Counted from the stretch's first letter, positions 28,839 to 38,602 are shown. The stretch is 64,000 bases of DNA from DATAES01 sp963721305 (GCA_963721305.1 CAVRIR010000006.1:248001-312000); one strand, 5' to 3'. Made by a program: numbers and translations. Notes: generated by a model from the letters alone, not told the origin.

Positions 28839-30104
28839 CCGAGCGCGACGACATGGAACCGCTCGAGCACTTCCGTGCGCGCGCACGTGAGTGGATCCAC
28901 GCCAACCTCGCGCCGTTCGATGTCGAGACCGACGTCGGCGTCCTGCGCAACGACCGCAACGACGAAGAAGAGCTGCGCGCCGTGTCGCGCGATCGCGTCG
29001 TCCAGCGCATGCTGTTCGATGCCGGGTTCGCCGGCGTGTGCATCCCGCCGGAGTACGGCGGCCAGGGCCTCACGCCGCCATACCAGCAGGTGCTGAACGA
29101 AGAGCTCGCCGGTTTCGAGTACCCGTCACGGTTCCAGGCGCCGACGTTCTCGCCCTGCCTGCCGGTGCTGCTCGAGTTCGGCACCGAAGAGCAGAAGCGC
29201 GAGCACATCCCCGCCATCCTCAGCGGTGACGAGATCTGGATGCAGCTGCTCTCCGAACCGAGTGGCGGCTCAGATGTCGCCGGCGTTCTGACCACCGCCG
29301 TGCGCGACGGCGAGCAATGGGTGTTGAACGGGTCCAAGGTGTGGACCACGGGCGCGTGGTGGTCGGACTGGGGCCTCTGCCTGGCGCGCACCAACTGGGA
29401 CGTGCAGAAGCACCGCGGTTTGACGGTCTTCATGTTCCCGTTGCACCAGCCCGGCATCGACGTGCACCGCATCGAGATGCTCAACGGTTCGAAGGAGTTC
29501 TGCCAGGAGTTCATCACCGACGTGGTGGTGCCCGACTCCTATCGGATCGGCGAGGTCGACGACGGGTGGACGGTCGGCACCCGTTGGATGTTCCACGAGC
29601 GCATGCTCCACAACTCGCCGTACGTGACGCTACCTGTGGGGATCGTCCACAACGGCGGCCGCGCGACGGCGCTGCTCGAAGCCGCGCGACGACGCGGGAC
29701 GGCTCGACGATCCGGTCGCGCGCGGCCTCGTCGGTGAAGCGCGCATGCTGGAAGTCGTCCGCGGCGCGCTGCAGCAACGTCTCAATCAAGGCATCGCGTG
29801 CGGTGTGATGTCCGACCAGTCCGCCGCGCTCGGCCGCCTGTTCACCGGCGTGAGCGGAACGCGGATCACTTCGATCGCGCACGAGATCGCAGGCGGGATC
29901 GGCTCGGCGTGGTCCGACAGCGATGGCGCGGCGGCCGGCGCCGGGAATGACTTCCTGATGCGTCAGGTCGCGTGCATCGGCGGGGGCACGACGGAGATGG
30001 CGCGCAACGTCATCAGCGAGCGGGTACTCGGCATGCCCCGCGAGCGCACGCTCGACCGCGACGTGCCCTTCAGGGAAGTCCCCCGCAGCCCGTCCAACCA
30101 CTGA
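28835..30104 (+). CDS. Acyl-CoA dehydrogenase, second subunit of a pair (one +1 frameshift)
   Basis: The corrected product is about 422 residues. Flavin- and substrate-binding segments include GFAGVCIPPEYGGQGL, WMQLLSEPSGGSDVAG and GSKVWTTGAWWSDWG, and the end has GGGTTEMARNVISERVLG. The frame changes near 29,695, where one base appears inserted. The GTG start overlaps the stop of the partner gene. It should form FAD-dependent alpha/beta complexes with the upstream subunit and introduce a 2,3 double bond into an acyl-CoA. Confidence 0.88.
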
Positions 30105-30170
30105 CCCGCCCCGGCTTGCCTCACCGCGGCATCGCCCTGGGAGACTGCTCGGCCTACGGGTTCGAGGGGG

Positions 30171-31262
30171 ATGCAGGTGACGAAGCCGCCGTATCGGGTG
30201 ATCCAGTGGGCCACGGGCGGGGTCGGGAAAGCGGCGATCGAGGGGATCCTCGACCACCCTGATCTCGAGCTCGTCGGTTGTTGGGTCCACTCCGACGCGA
30301 AGTCGGGCAGGGACGTCGCCGAGCTGATCGGACGCGACCCCATCGGCGTCGCCGCGTCGAGCGACGTCGACGAGGTGCTCGCCATCGAGGCCGACTGCGT
30401 CGTGTACGCGCCACTGCTCGCCGACCCGAGCGTCGTCGTGCGCATCCTGCGCTCTGGCAAGAGCATCTCCACGCCCGTCGGTTGGGTCTATCCCGATCGA
30501 TCCTCCACGGCCGAGGTCGAAGAGGCGTGCGCGGCGGGCAACGCAACGCTGCACGGGACCGGCATCCACCCGGGCGGCATCACCGAGAAGTTCCCGCTCA
30601 TGGTGTCGGCGCTGTCGGGCTCGGTCACGAGCGTCCGCGCCGAGGAGTTCTCCGACATCCGCACCTACGACGCCCCGGACGTGATCCGGCACGTGATGTT
30701 GTTCGGCGCCGAGCCGGAGGTGGCCCGCACGAGCATCATGGCTGACATCCTCGGCCAGGGCTTCCGCCAGTCGGTGCACATGGTGGCGGACACGCTCGGC
30801 TTCGACCTCGATCCCGAGTTGCGCACGGTGCACGAGGTCGCGGTCGCCACTGCGCCGATCGAGTCGCCGATCGGCGTGATCGAGCCTGGTCTCGTCGCCG
30901 CGCAACGGTTCCGCTGGGAAGGACTGGTCGACGGCGAGCCGGTCGTCAGTGCACGCGTCAACTGGCTGATGGGTGAGGAGCACCTCGACCCGGCGTGGAC
31001 GTTCGGCCCCGAGCGGGAGCGTTTCGAGGTCGAAGTGGAGGGTGATCCTCCGATCACCGCGGTGTTCCACGGCTTCCACCCGGACTCGATCGCGACCGGG
31101 CTCGCCCGCAACCGCGGCATCGTGGCGACCGCGATGCACTGCGTGAACGCGGTGCCGTACGTGTGCGAAGCGGAGCCGGGGATCAAGACGTACCTCGACC
31201 TCCCGCTCATCGCTGGACGGGCGGCGCCGTCACTGCGGCGTGGTCGAGGTTCGGCATCGTGA
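30171..31262 (+). CDS. DapB-like NAD(P)-dependent dehydrogenase
   Basis: The 363-residue product has a Rossmann start (VIQWATGGVGKAAIEGI) and a long C-terminal domain, like the dihydrodipicolinate-reductase-like proteins related to 2,4-diaminopentanoate dehydrogenase that are common in mycobacteria. It is unlikely to be the lysine-pathway DapB because it is too long and the active-site region differs. A GTG at 30177 has better spacing from the GAGGGGG site than the ATG at 30171. It overlaps the next SDR gene by GTGA. The substrate is unknown. Confidence 0.88.
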   Translation: MQVTKPPYRVIQWATGGVGKAAIEGILDHPDLELVGCWVHSDAKSGRDVAELIGRDPIGVAASSDVDEVLAIEADCVVYAPLLADPSVVVRILRSGKSISTPVGWVYPDRSSTAEVEEACAAGNATLHGTGIHPGGITEKFPLMVSALSGSVTSVRAEEFSDIRTYDAPDVIRHVMLFGAEPEVARTSIMADILGQGFRQSVHMVADTLGFDLDPELRTVHEVAVATAPIESPIGVIEPGLVAAQRFRWEGLVDGEPVVSARVNWLMGEEHLDPAWTFGPERERFEVEVEGDPPITAVFHGFHPDSIATGLARNRGIVATAMHCVNAVPYVCEAEPGIKTYLDLPLIAGRAAPSLRRGRGSAS

Positions 31263-32053
31263 TTCTCGATCGCTTCCGCCTCGACGGACGGGTCGCGATC
31301 GTCACCGGTGCAGGGAAGGGAATCGGGCGCGGCATCGCCATCGGGTTCGCCGAAGCGGGCGCCGACGTCGTGTGCGCGGCCCGCACCGCGACCGACATCG
31401 ACGATGTCGCCGCCCACATCGAGGGCCTCGGACGTCGCGCGTTGGCGGTACCGACCGATGTGATGCAGACGGAGGAGCTCGACCGTCTCGTCGAGACGAC
31501 CGTGGCGCACTTCGGGCGGCTCGACGTGCTCGTGAACAACGCCGGCGGGACGCTCCCACGACCCGCCATGGCCACAAGCGAGCGGTTCTTCGAGACCGCG
31601 CTTCGGTTCAACGTCACCGCCGCGTTCCTGCTGACCCAACGTGCCGTGCGGGCGATGGTCGACACCGCCGGATCGGGGTCGGTCGTCAACATCTCGTCGC
31701 GCTCGAGCGACATGGTGCAGACGAGCTTCGTCGCGTACGGCGCCGGTAAGGCCGCTCTCAACATGATGACCCGCAACATGGCAGCCGACCTCGCGCCGCG
31801 AGTGCGGATCAACGGCATCTCGGTCGGCGGCGTCGCCACGCAAGCGCTCGACATCGTGCTGACGGACGACGACCTGCGCGCGCAGTTCCTGGCCGGCACG
31901 CCGATGGCCCGGCCGGGCGAACCAGAGGACATCGCCTGCGCCGCGCTGTACCTGGCGTCCGACGCCTCGAGCTGGGTGACGGGCAAGATCTTCCAGGTCG
32001 ATGGCGGCGTCGAAGCTCCCGCCATCTCCGTCCCCGTCCCGCCGCTGGAGTGA
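31259..32053 (+). CDS. Short-chain dehydrogenase/reductase
   Basis: The 264-residue classical SDR starts at GTG (VILDRFRLDGRVAIVTGAGKGIG). It has NNAGG, catalytic Ser in NISSRSS, and Tyr/Lys in YGAGKAALN. The start overlaps the stop of the DapB-like gene, which shows coupling. It probably acts on a hydroxyacyl-CoA or alcohol intermediate of the same pathway. A palindromic element lies between it and the MFS gene. Confidence 0.93.
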   Translation: MILDRFRLDGRVAIVTGAGKGIGRGIAIGFAEAGADVVCAARTATDIDDVAAHIEGLGRRALAVPTDVMQTEELDRLVETTVAHFGRLDVLVNNAGGTLPRPAMATSERFFETALRFNVTAAFLLTQRAVRAMVDTAGSGSVVNISSRSSDMVQTSFVAYGAGKAALNMMTRNMAADLAPRVRINGISVGGVATQALDIVLTDDDLRAQFLAGTPMARPGEPEDIACAALYLASDASSWVTGKIFQVDGGVEAPAISVPVPPLE

Positions 32054-32085
32054 CGCGTCGCGTGCGAGGCCCGGGCGTACGGGAG

Positions 32086-32101
32086 TTGACGTTAACGTAA
32101 A
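32086..32101. promoter_or_regulatory. Near-perfect palindrome before the MFS gene
   Basis: TTGACGTTAACGTAAA (14 of 16 positions symmetric, core ACGTTAACGT perfect) ends 2 bases before the ATG at 32104. No Shine-Dalgarno sequence fits there, so the transcript may be leaderless and the palindrome a repressor site over the promoter. This is inference from symmetry and position only. Confidence 0.4.
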
Positions 32102-32103
32102 GA

Positions 32104-33405
32104 ATGATGCGGATCCGAAGAGTTGCGAAGAGGACGTTCTCGTCGCTTCGCATCCGCAACTTCCGGCTGTTCTTCGCCGGGCAACTGGTGTCCAACACGG
32201 GGAACTGGCTGACAAACGTCGCGTTGACGCTGCTGATCCTCCACTTGACGGACAGCGGCGTGGCGGTCGGACTGCTCGTCACGTGTCAGTACGGGCCGAT
32301 CCTCCTGCTGTCGATCTGGGCGGGCACCATCGCCGACCGGTCCAACAAGCGGAACCTTCTCTTCATCACACAGGGCCTCGAGATGGCCGAGTCGGTCGCA
32401 CTCGCGGCACTGGCCTTCATGCACGACCCGCCCGTGCTCGCGTTCTACGCCACGGCGATGGTCGGCGGCATCCTGCTCGCGTTCGACAACCCGTTGCGTC
32501 GTTCGTTCGTCACCGAGATGGTGCCGACCGAGGAACGAGCGAACGCCGTCGTGCTCTACAGCATGATCGTCAACATCTCACGCATCTTCGGTCCGACCCT
32601 CGCCGGACTGCTCGTCGTCACCGTCGGCTTCGGTTGGTGCTTCACCGTCGACGCGGCGTCGTACGTCTTCGTCATCGTCGCACTCTGGATGATGCGACCG
32701 TCCGAGCTGCATCGCGTGCCATCGCGACCGCGCACGCGCGGCGATGCGCGTGCCGCGATCCGTTACGTGCGCGACCACCCGAACCTGCGCATCTCGTTCG
32801 TCCTGCTCGCCGTGATCGGGACGCTCAGCTACAACTTCACCGTCACATTGCCGCTGTTCGTCACCCGTTCGATCGGTGGGACGGACGGCTCGTTCACCTT
32901 CCTGTACGCGGTGTACAGCGCCGGCGCCGTGTTGAGCGGACTCGTCGTCGCCAATCGCCGGCTCGTGCGCCTGCGTCACATCGTCGTCGGCGCCATGGCG
33001 CTCGGTGTCGCGATGCTCATACTCGCGTCGGTCCCGAGCGTTGCCGTGGCGATCCCGGCGGTGCTGCTCGTCGGCATCGCGAGCATCCTCTACGTCACGT
33101 CGACCACGGCCATCGTGCAGGTCGAGGCCGATCCCTCCATGCACGGCCGCGTCCTCGCCATCCAGACCGTGCTGCTCGTGGGCACGGCGCCGATCGGTGG
33201 TCCGCTGCTCGGCGCCATGGCCGATGCCTTCGGTGCCCGAGCGCCGATCATCGTCGGTGGCCTGGCGTGTCTGAGCGGCGCAACCTGGGCGGCGGTTGCC
33301 GGCCGTCGCGCCCACCCGGCCACACCCGAGACGCGCACCACGCCCGCCGAAGCGGGCGTGGAACAGGAACCGGAATCCGAGCCCGTCACCTCGGAGATCA
33401 GGTGA
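32104..33405 (+). CDS. MFS transporter (EntS/MFS_3-like exporter)
   Basis: The 433-residue protein has about 12 membrane helices. It has an FRLFFAGQLVSNTGNWLTNVAL start and a WAGTIADRSNKRN loop typical of the MFS_3 group that includes enterobactin exporters. The C-terminus is a hydrophilic Glu/Pro-rich tail. It probably exports a small molecule across the cytoplasmic membrane. Its own palindrome precedes it and a hairpin spans its stop codon, so it is likely a single-gene unit. Confidence 0.92.
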   Translation: MMRIRRVAKRTFSSLRIRNFRLFFAGQLVSNTGNWLTNVALTLLILHLTDSGVAVGLLVTCQYGPILLLSIWAGTIADRSNKRNLLFITQGLEMAESVALAALAFMHDPPVLAFYATAMVGGILLAFDNPLRRSFVTEMVPTEERANAVVLYSMIVNISRIFGPTLAGLLVVTVGFGWCFTVDAASYVFVIVALWMMRPSELHRVPSRPRTRGDARAAIRYVRDHPNLRISFVLLAVIGTLSYNFTVTLPLFVTRSIGGTDGSFTFLYAVYSAGAVLSGLVVANRRLVRLRHIVVGAMALGVAMLILASVPSVAVAIPAVLLVGIASILYVTSTTAIVQVEADPSMHGRVLAIQTVLLVGTAPIGGPLLGAMADAFGARAPIIVGGLACLSGATWAAVAGRRAHPATPETRTTPAEAGVEQEPESEPVTSEIR

Positions 33406-33412
33406 CGGGCTC
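33379..33412 (+). terminator. Perfect 13-bp stem hairpin over the MFS stop codon
   Basis: GAGCCCGTCACCT (33379-33391) pairs perfectly with 33400-33412 across an 8-base loop. The stem overlaps the last codons and the TGA of the MFS gene and lies between convergent genes, so it can act on both strands. A T-run is absent, as is common in GC-rich actinobacteria. Confidence 0.65.
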
Positions 33413-33438
33413 GCGGGGCCAGCTGGGAGTCGACTGGA

Positions 33439-34905
33439 TCAGGCGGGCGGACCGGCGACCAGCTTGATGCTTGCGCCTTGGCGTTGACCCGAGGCGTCGG
33501 TCCACGTCACCTTCACGGTGTCGCCGGCATGATGCGAATCGAGTGCGGCGATGATGTCGTCGACCGTCTGCACGGAGTTGCCGTCGATGGCAGTGATCGT
33601 GTCGCCGGCTTGCAGGCCTGCGGACTCGGCCGGGCTCCCCGACTCGACGCCCGAGATCGTGGCGGACGTACCGTCCGACGACTCGACACCGAGCAGGCCG
33701 CGGTCGCCGACGTGGATCTTCTGGGACCCTTGTCCGGACTGGATCTTGTGGGCGACGTCGAGCGCGGTGTTGATCGGGATCGAGTAGGAGTCGTTCGTCG
33801 TGCTGCCGCGCCGTGAGGTCGTTGCCGCAGCGTCCATGCCGATGACCAGACCGGACGAGTCGACGAGCGGGCCGCCCGAGTCGCCGGGCTGAAGCTGAGC
33901 AGACGTCTCGATGAGACCGGCCAGCGTCGAGGTCGTTCCGTCCTCGTTGCTGACATCGATGGACTGGCTGAGCTGCTTCACTTCACCTTGCGCGACCGCG
34001 GGGGTGCCGCCTTGTCCGAGCGCGTTGCCGATGGCCGTGACGGCGTCACCGGTCTGAACGTTGTCGGAATCTCCGACCGACGCCGGGGTCAGTCCGGACG
34101 CGTGCTGCAACTGGATCAACGCGACGTCGTCGGTGATGTCGTAGCCGAGCACGTTGGCCGACCAGGTGTCACCGGTGGTCACGCTCTGCGCCTCGACCTT
34201 CGTGGCGTTCGCGATCACGTGGTTGTTGGTGAGCACCAAGCCGTCAGCGGTCAGCACGATTCCGGTGCCCGCACCGCTTCCGGATGTGAACGTCACATTG
34301 ATGTCGACGATGGACGGATCGACCTTGTCGGTGATGTCGGACTGGCCGAGGTTGCCGTTCGAAGACCCGTTGCTCGAACCGTTCGACGGCGTCGGCAGCG
34401 CTTGACTCGAGTTTCCGGAGGATCCGTTGTTGTCGGAGGATCCGTTGTTGCCGGAAGATCCCGACGATCCCGTCGTCGGCGCCGACACCGAGGCCCTCGT
34501 AGTGCCGTTGTGCGCGACGGACGCCCCGATGCCGTAGCCGGCAGCGGCGCACACGAGCGCGAGGACGAGCGCCACGATCGCAGCGGTCCTCGCGGACTTC
34601 TTCCCCGACACCGGCGCGGGCGGCGTCGAGTACGGGCCACCCATCACCGGCGGCGGACCGGGAGGCGGCGGCGGTGCGATCGGCGGCGCGGCGATCGGAG
34701 CCGGGGGCGGCGGCGGCGCGGGCGGCCATTGCCCGACCCACGGCTGCTGCGGCTGCTGGGGCTGCTGGGGATATCCCGGCGGCGCGGCCTGTGCAGGCTG
34801 CTGCTGACCGAACGGCGGTTGGTCCTGCGGGATGTAGGGCGGTGACTGGGGCATCACCACTGGCTCGGTGCGAGGAACATCCTCGCGTGGCGTTTCGTCG
34901 CTCAT
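33439..34905 (-). CDS. Membrane-anchored HtrA/DegP-type serine protease with PDZ domain
   Basis: The 488-residue protein has a Pro/Gln-rich cytoplasmic region (residues 1-105), one membrane helix (about 112-133) and a Ser/Gly/Asn linker. The trypsin-like domain follows, with His in NNHVIAN, Asp in DITDDVALIQL and Ser in PGDSGGPL, and then a C-terminal PDZ domain (GSPAESAGLQAGDTI). It should act outside the membrane in protein quality control. I chose the ATG at 34905 (MSDETPRED). The longer frame before it runs into the divergent promoter. Confidence 0.94.
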   Translation of the reverse strand: MSDETPREDVPRTEPVVMPQSPPYIPQDQPPFGQQQPAQAAPPGYPQQPQQPQQPWVGQWPPAPPPPPAPIAAPPIAPPPPPGPPPVMGGPYSTPPAPVSGKKSARTAAIVALVLALVCAAAGYGIGASVAHNGTTRASVSAPTTGSSGSSGNNGSSDNNGSSGNSSQALPTPSNGSSNGSSNGNLGQSDITDKVDPSIVDINVTFTSGSGAGTGIVLTADGLVLTNNHVIANATKVEAQSVTTGDTWSANVLGYDITDDVALIQLQHASGLTPASVGDSDNVQTGDAVTAIGNALGQGGTPAVAQGEVKQLSQSIDVSNEDGTTSTLAGLIETSAQLQPGDSGGPLVDSSGLVIGMDAAATTSRRGSTTNDSYSIPINTALDVAHKIQSGQGSQKIHVGDRGLLGVESSDGTSATISGVESGSPAESAGLQAGDTITAIDGNSVQTVDDIIAALDSHHAGDTVKVTWTDASGQRQGASIKLVAGPPA

Positions 34906-35048
34906 CGTCTGCTCCTGTGAACGGAGGCTTTGTCGTCCGACGACTCTGGCGGACGATCCTCCGAGTTCACCGTGAGTGTCCACAAAGGAACGGCAAAGCA
35001 ACCGAAAGAACGAAGCGCGTCCTGAACGAGCCGTACATTTGTGGACGT

Positions 35049-36620
35049 ATGCCCGACGCGGTCGTGATCGGATCCGGACCGAACGGCCTCGTCGCCGCAA
35101 ACGTGCTGGCCGACGCCGGCTGGTCGGTCACGGTGTTCGAGGCGCAACCGACACCGGGTGGCGCGGTGCGCAGCGCCGAAGTGACGGCACCGGGATTCAC
35201 CAACGATCTCTTCTCCGCGTTTTATCCGCTGACGGCCGCGTCGCCGGCCATGCAACGCCTTCAACTGCATGAGTGGGGCCTGCAATGGCGACACGCTCCC
35301 GCGGTGCTCGCCCATCCGACGCCGGACGGTCCGACCGCGCTGCTCTCGCGCCATCTCGATACGACGTGCGCCAGCCTCGATCGCTTCGCACCCGGCGACG
35401 GCGACGCGTGGCGCGATCTCTACGCACTGTTCGACCGGGCGACGCCCACGTTTCTCGAGTTGTTGCTCGATCCGTTCCCACCGGCGAAGGCGACCGCGAA
35501 ACTCGCGGCGCGGCTGCGCATCGTGCGCGGGGCCGAGCTGGCTCGCCTCGCGTTGCTGTCCGTGCGCCGGCTGGCGGCCGAACGCTTCCGCGGTCCGGGC
35601 GGACAACTGCTGTTGACGGGCACCGCGATGCATGCCGACATCGGCCCCGAGTCTTCGGGCAGCGGCTTGTTCGGGTTCATCCTCACCGGACTCGGCCAGC
35701 AGATCGGTTACCCGGTGCCGGTCGGCGGCGCGCAGCGCATCACCGACGCCCTCATCGCCCGGCTCGAGGCGAAGGGCGGCACCGTGACGTGCAACGCGCA
35801 TGTCGACCGAGTTGTCGTACGGAACCGTCGGGCCGTCGGCGTCGAGATCGCGGGCGAACCGGTCGACGCGACCAGAGCGGTGCTGGCCGACACGGACGCC
35901 GTCGCGCTCTACCGCCATCTCGTCGGGGCAGCCCATCTTCCGTCGCGCATGATGAATCGGCTCAATCAGTTCGAACGGGGTCCGGCGACGCTCAAGATCG
36001 ACTGGGCGCTTTCCGGGCCGATCCCGTGGCGCGATCACGCCGTCGGCGACGCGGGCACGGTGCATCTCACCGACACGACGGACGAGTTCACGCTGACGAT
36101 GGCGCAGTTGGCGAACGGTTACGTCCCTGAGACGCCGTTCGTCCTGCTCGGTCAGATGACGACGAGCGATCCGACACGGAGCCCGGCCGGCACCGAGGCG
36201 GCGTGGGCGTACGCACATGTTCCGCAGGAGGTGCGCGGCGACGCGGGCGACGACGAGATCACGGGGAAGTGGAACGAGCGTGAGACCGACGCGTTCGTCC
36301 GGCGCATGGAGGATCGCATCGAGGCACACGCGCCGGGATTCAGAGATCGCGTGATCGCGCGACACGTCATGGCGCCGTCCGACCTCGAAGCGAACAACGA
36401 GAACCTCGTCCTCGGTGATCTGAGCGGCGGCACGGCCCAACTCCACCAAGAGCTCATCTTCCGGCCAACGCTGGGACTCGGTCGCGCCGAGACGCCCGTC
36501 AAAGGCCTCTATCTCGCGTCGTCCTCCGCGCATCCCGGCAGCGGCGTGCACGGCGCGTGCGGATCGAACGCGGCCCGCGCCGCTCTGTTCCACGACCGAT
36601 TCCGTCGCCGCCAACGCTGA
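35049..36620 (+). CDS. Phytoene-desaturase-like FAD-dependent oxidoreductase
   Basis: The 523-residue product begins with an FAD dinucleotide motif (VVIGSGPNGLVAANVLADAG, then VFEAQPTPGGA) and ends with the family-typical ASSSAHPGSGVHGACG. It belongs to the amine-oxidase/phytoene-desaturase group that includes PYROXD2-like proteins. No carotenoid genes are nearby, so the carotenoid role is not supported. It is divergent from the HtrA-like gene across 143 bases. The ATG at 35049 is the first in-frame start that leaves the glycine motif at the N-terminus. Confidence 0.92.
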   Translation: MPDAVVIGSGPNGLVAANVLADAGWSVTVFEAQPTPGGAVRSAEVTAPGFTNDLFSAFYPLTAASPAMQRLQLHEWGLQWRHAPAVLAHPTPDGPTALLSRHLDTTCASLDRFAPGDGDAWRDLYALFDRATPTFLELLLDPFPPAKATAKLAARLRIVRGAELARLALLSVRRLAAERFRGPGGQLLLTGTAMHADIGPESSGSGLFGFILTGLGQQIGYPVPVGGAQRITDALIARLEAKGGTVTCNAHVDRVVVRNRRAVGVEIAGEPVDATRAVLADTDAVALYRHLVGAAHLPSRMMNRLNQFERGPATLKIDWALSGPIPWRDHAVGDAGTVHLTDTTDEFTLTMAQLANGYVPETPFVLLGQMTTSDPTRSPAGTEAAWAYAHVPQEVRGDAGDDEITGKWNERETDAFVRRMEDRIEAHAPGFRDRVIARHVMAPSDLEANNENLVLGDLSGGTAQLHQELIFRPTLGLGRAETPVKGLYLASSSAHPGSGVHGACGSNAARAALFHDRFRRRQR

Positions 36621-36662
36621 CGGGACGCGCCGCCGGCTCCCGCTTCGGCGACGCAAACGAAG

Positions 36663-37541
36663 TCAGTCCGTGGTGCGCACCTTGTACCGGTGCAGCGCGG
36701 CGGGGACTGCGAGCAGCAGCATGATCCCGCACGAGAGGAAGGCGAAAACGACGGCGTGCTGCAGCGGCCAGCTGTGCGGAGCGAGCTGCCCGACGTCGTT
36801 GCCGAACAGGTCGCGCACCGCGGCGACGAGCGCGCTGATCGGATTCCACTCGGCGATCGTGCGCAGCACCGACGGCATCGTGTCGATCGGCACGAACGCG
36901 TTGCTGATGAACGTGAGCGGGAAGACGATCGTGAAGCCGATGCCCATCACGGCATCGGGGCTACGCACGAACAGACCGATCAACGTCCCGATCCAGACGA
37001 TCGCCGCGGCGAACAGCACCAGTAGCACGAGTGCGCCGACGACGTGGAACACGTCGTTGTGCGGGCGCCATCCGACGGCGAGACCGGTTCCGAGGAGGAT
37101 CACGATCGAGATGCCGATGCCGCCGAGCTCGGCCAGGAAGTGTCCGGACAGATACGACGAACGCGGAACCGGCAGCGAGCGGAACCGGTCGATCACCCCT
37201 TCTTGCTGGTCGGTTGCGATCGCGGTGGCCGGACCCATCATGGCGAAGGCGAGCGACTGCACGAGGATGCCGCCGATGAGGAACTCGCGGTAGTTGCCGT
37301 TCTGCACCGCGATGGCGCCGCCGAACACGTACGCGAACAGCAACACGAACATCAGCGGTTGCACCGTGACGTCGAGCAGCTTCTCGGGGATCTGGCGTAT
37401 GTGCTGCAGGTTGCGGCCCGCGAACACGAGCGTGTGGCGCCACCACTCGGCGAGTCCGTGATCCGAACGGCGGGTCGCGTCGACGGCCGCCGGCGCGTGC
37501 GTGGCCGTGGTGGGCCCAGCAGTCGTTGCGGTCGCGGTCAT
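36663..37541 (-). CDS. ABC-2 type permease (DrrB-like)
   Basis: The 292-residue protein has a hydrophilic start and about six membrane helices, with the ABC2 signature region near the C-terminus (GFTIVFPLTFISNAFVP). It pairs with the ATPase encoded just upstream, with which it overlaps by ATGA. Transporters of this type export antibiotics or lipids, as in the daunorubicin DrrAB system. Control is probably by the divergent TetR protein. Confidence 0.93.
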   Translation of the reverse strand: MTATATTAGPTTATHAPAAVDATRRSDHGLAEWWRHTLVFAGRNLQHIRQIPEKLLDVTVQPLMFVLLFAYVFGGAIAVQNGNYREFLIGGILVQSLAFAMMGPATAIATDQQEGVIDRFRSLPVPRSSYLSGHFLAELGGIGISIVILLGTGLAVGWRPHNDVFHVVGALVLLVLFAAAIVWIGTLIGLFVRSPDAVMGIGFTIVFPLTFISNAFVPIDTMPSVLRTIAEWNPISALVAAVRDLFGNDVGQLAPHSWPLQHAVVFAFLSCGIMLLLAVPAALHRYKVRTTD

Positions 37542-38602
37542 CGGGCTTCCTCCTCGGTCACGCGATCAGGTGAGGTCAACGTGAGGAACACGTCGTCGAG
37601 CGTCGCCTGCCGCCGGTTGATGTCGATCACGTCGACACCGGCGGCGTCGACCGCGCGCATGACGTCCATCAGCCGCACGTCGGCATCGACGGGGATGGTG
37701 ACGGTTCGTTCTTCCTCGTCGACGGAAGGTGCTCGGGTCGAGAACGGACGGGCCGCATCGATGGCGTGTGCAAGGTCGGCCTTGTTGGTCACGGCGACCT
37801 CGACGCGGTCGCCGCCGATGCGCGCCTTCAACTCGTTCGGCGTGCCGTGGGCGACGGTGACGCCGTGGTCGAGCACCACGATGTCGTCTGCGAGCCGGTC
37901 GGCTTCGTCGAGGTACTGCGTCGTGAGGATGATCGTGCTGCCATCGCGGGCGAGCCCTCGCAACGTTTCCCACAGGTCGTTGCGGCCGCGCGGGTCGAGC
38001 CCCGTCGTCGGTTCGTCGAGGAACAGCACCGTCGGCCGCGACACGAGGCTCGCGGCGAGATCGAGTCGCCGGCGCATGCCGCCCGACAGGTCCTTCGCGA
38101 GCTTGTCGCCAACGTCGGGAAGATCGACGAGCTCGAGCAGTTCGTCGGCTCGGCTACGGGCCACCTTGGCCCGCAACCCGTGGAGGCGACCCATCATGAC
38201 GAGGTTCGCCTTCGCGCCGAGCAGCCCGTCGACGGTCGCCTCTTGCGCTGCGACGCCGATCGCCCTGCGAACCTGATCCGCGCCGCGCACGACGTCGTGG
38301 CCGGCCACGGAGGCGGTGCCTTCGGTCGGCATCGCGAGCGTCGTCAGGATGCGGATCGCGGTGGTCTTGCCGGCACCGTTGTGGCCGAGCAGGCCGAGCA
38401 CGCTCCCTCGGGGCACGTCGAGGTCGAGATGGCGCAGGGCCCAGAGGTCGCCATAGCGCTTGCCGAGGTCGCGGACATGGACGGCGGAAACCGATGAGAT
38501 CTCGGCGACCGTATCGTCAGAGCGCGGGATGTCGATCGGGGCCGCCACGGTCTTCTCGGTCGTCCTCGTCGTCTTCGTATCCTGTACTTCTGTGGCGTAC
38601 AT
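37538..38602 (-). CDS. ABC transporter ATPase (DrrA-like)
   Basis: The 354-residue ATPase has Walker A GHNGAGKTT, signature LSGGMRRRL, Walker B VLFLDEPTTGLDP and a C-terminal extension of the DrrA type. The N-terminal 35 residues are Thr/Lys-rich and not part of the domain. The start codon lies inside the large palindrome at 38597-38632, so the regulator can block both transcription and translation start. It works with the permease as an efflux pump. Confidence 0.94.
   Translation of the reverse strand: MYATEVQDTKTTRTTEKTVAAPIDIPRSDDTVAEISSVSAVHVRDLGKRYGDLWALRHLDLDVPRGSVLGLLGHNGAGKTTAIRILTTLAMPTEGTASVAGHDVVRGADQVRRAIGVAAQEATVDGLLGAKANLVMMGRLHGLRAKVARSRADELLELVDLPDVGDKLAKDLSGGMRRRLDLAASLVSRPTVLFLDEPTTGLDPRGRNDLWETLRGLARDGSTIILTTQYLDEADRLADDIVVLDHGVTVAHGTPNELKARIGGDRVEVAVTNKADLAHAIDAARPFSTRAPSVDEEERTVTIPVDADVRLMDVMRAVDAAGVDVIDINRRQATLDDVFLTLTSPDRVTEEEAR

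Noticed and set aside
30105..30170. tRNA-like piece containing ggttcgag
   Set aside because: No cloverleaf can be built around it; the acceptor and anticodon stems are absent.
35049..36620. Carotenoid biosynthesis desaturase
   Set aside because: No phytoene synthase, cyclase or prenyltransferase gene is in the neighbourhood, and the broad family has many other functions.
34902..36656. A 584-residue minus-strand open frame over the phytoene-desaturase-like gene
   Set aside because: The plus strand has FAD motifs at both ends. The minus frame is low-complexity Arg-rich text.
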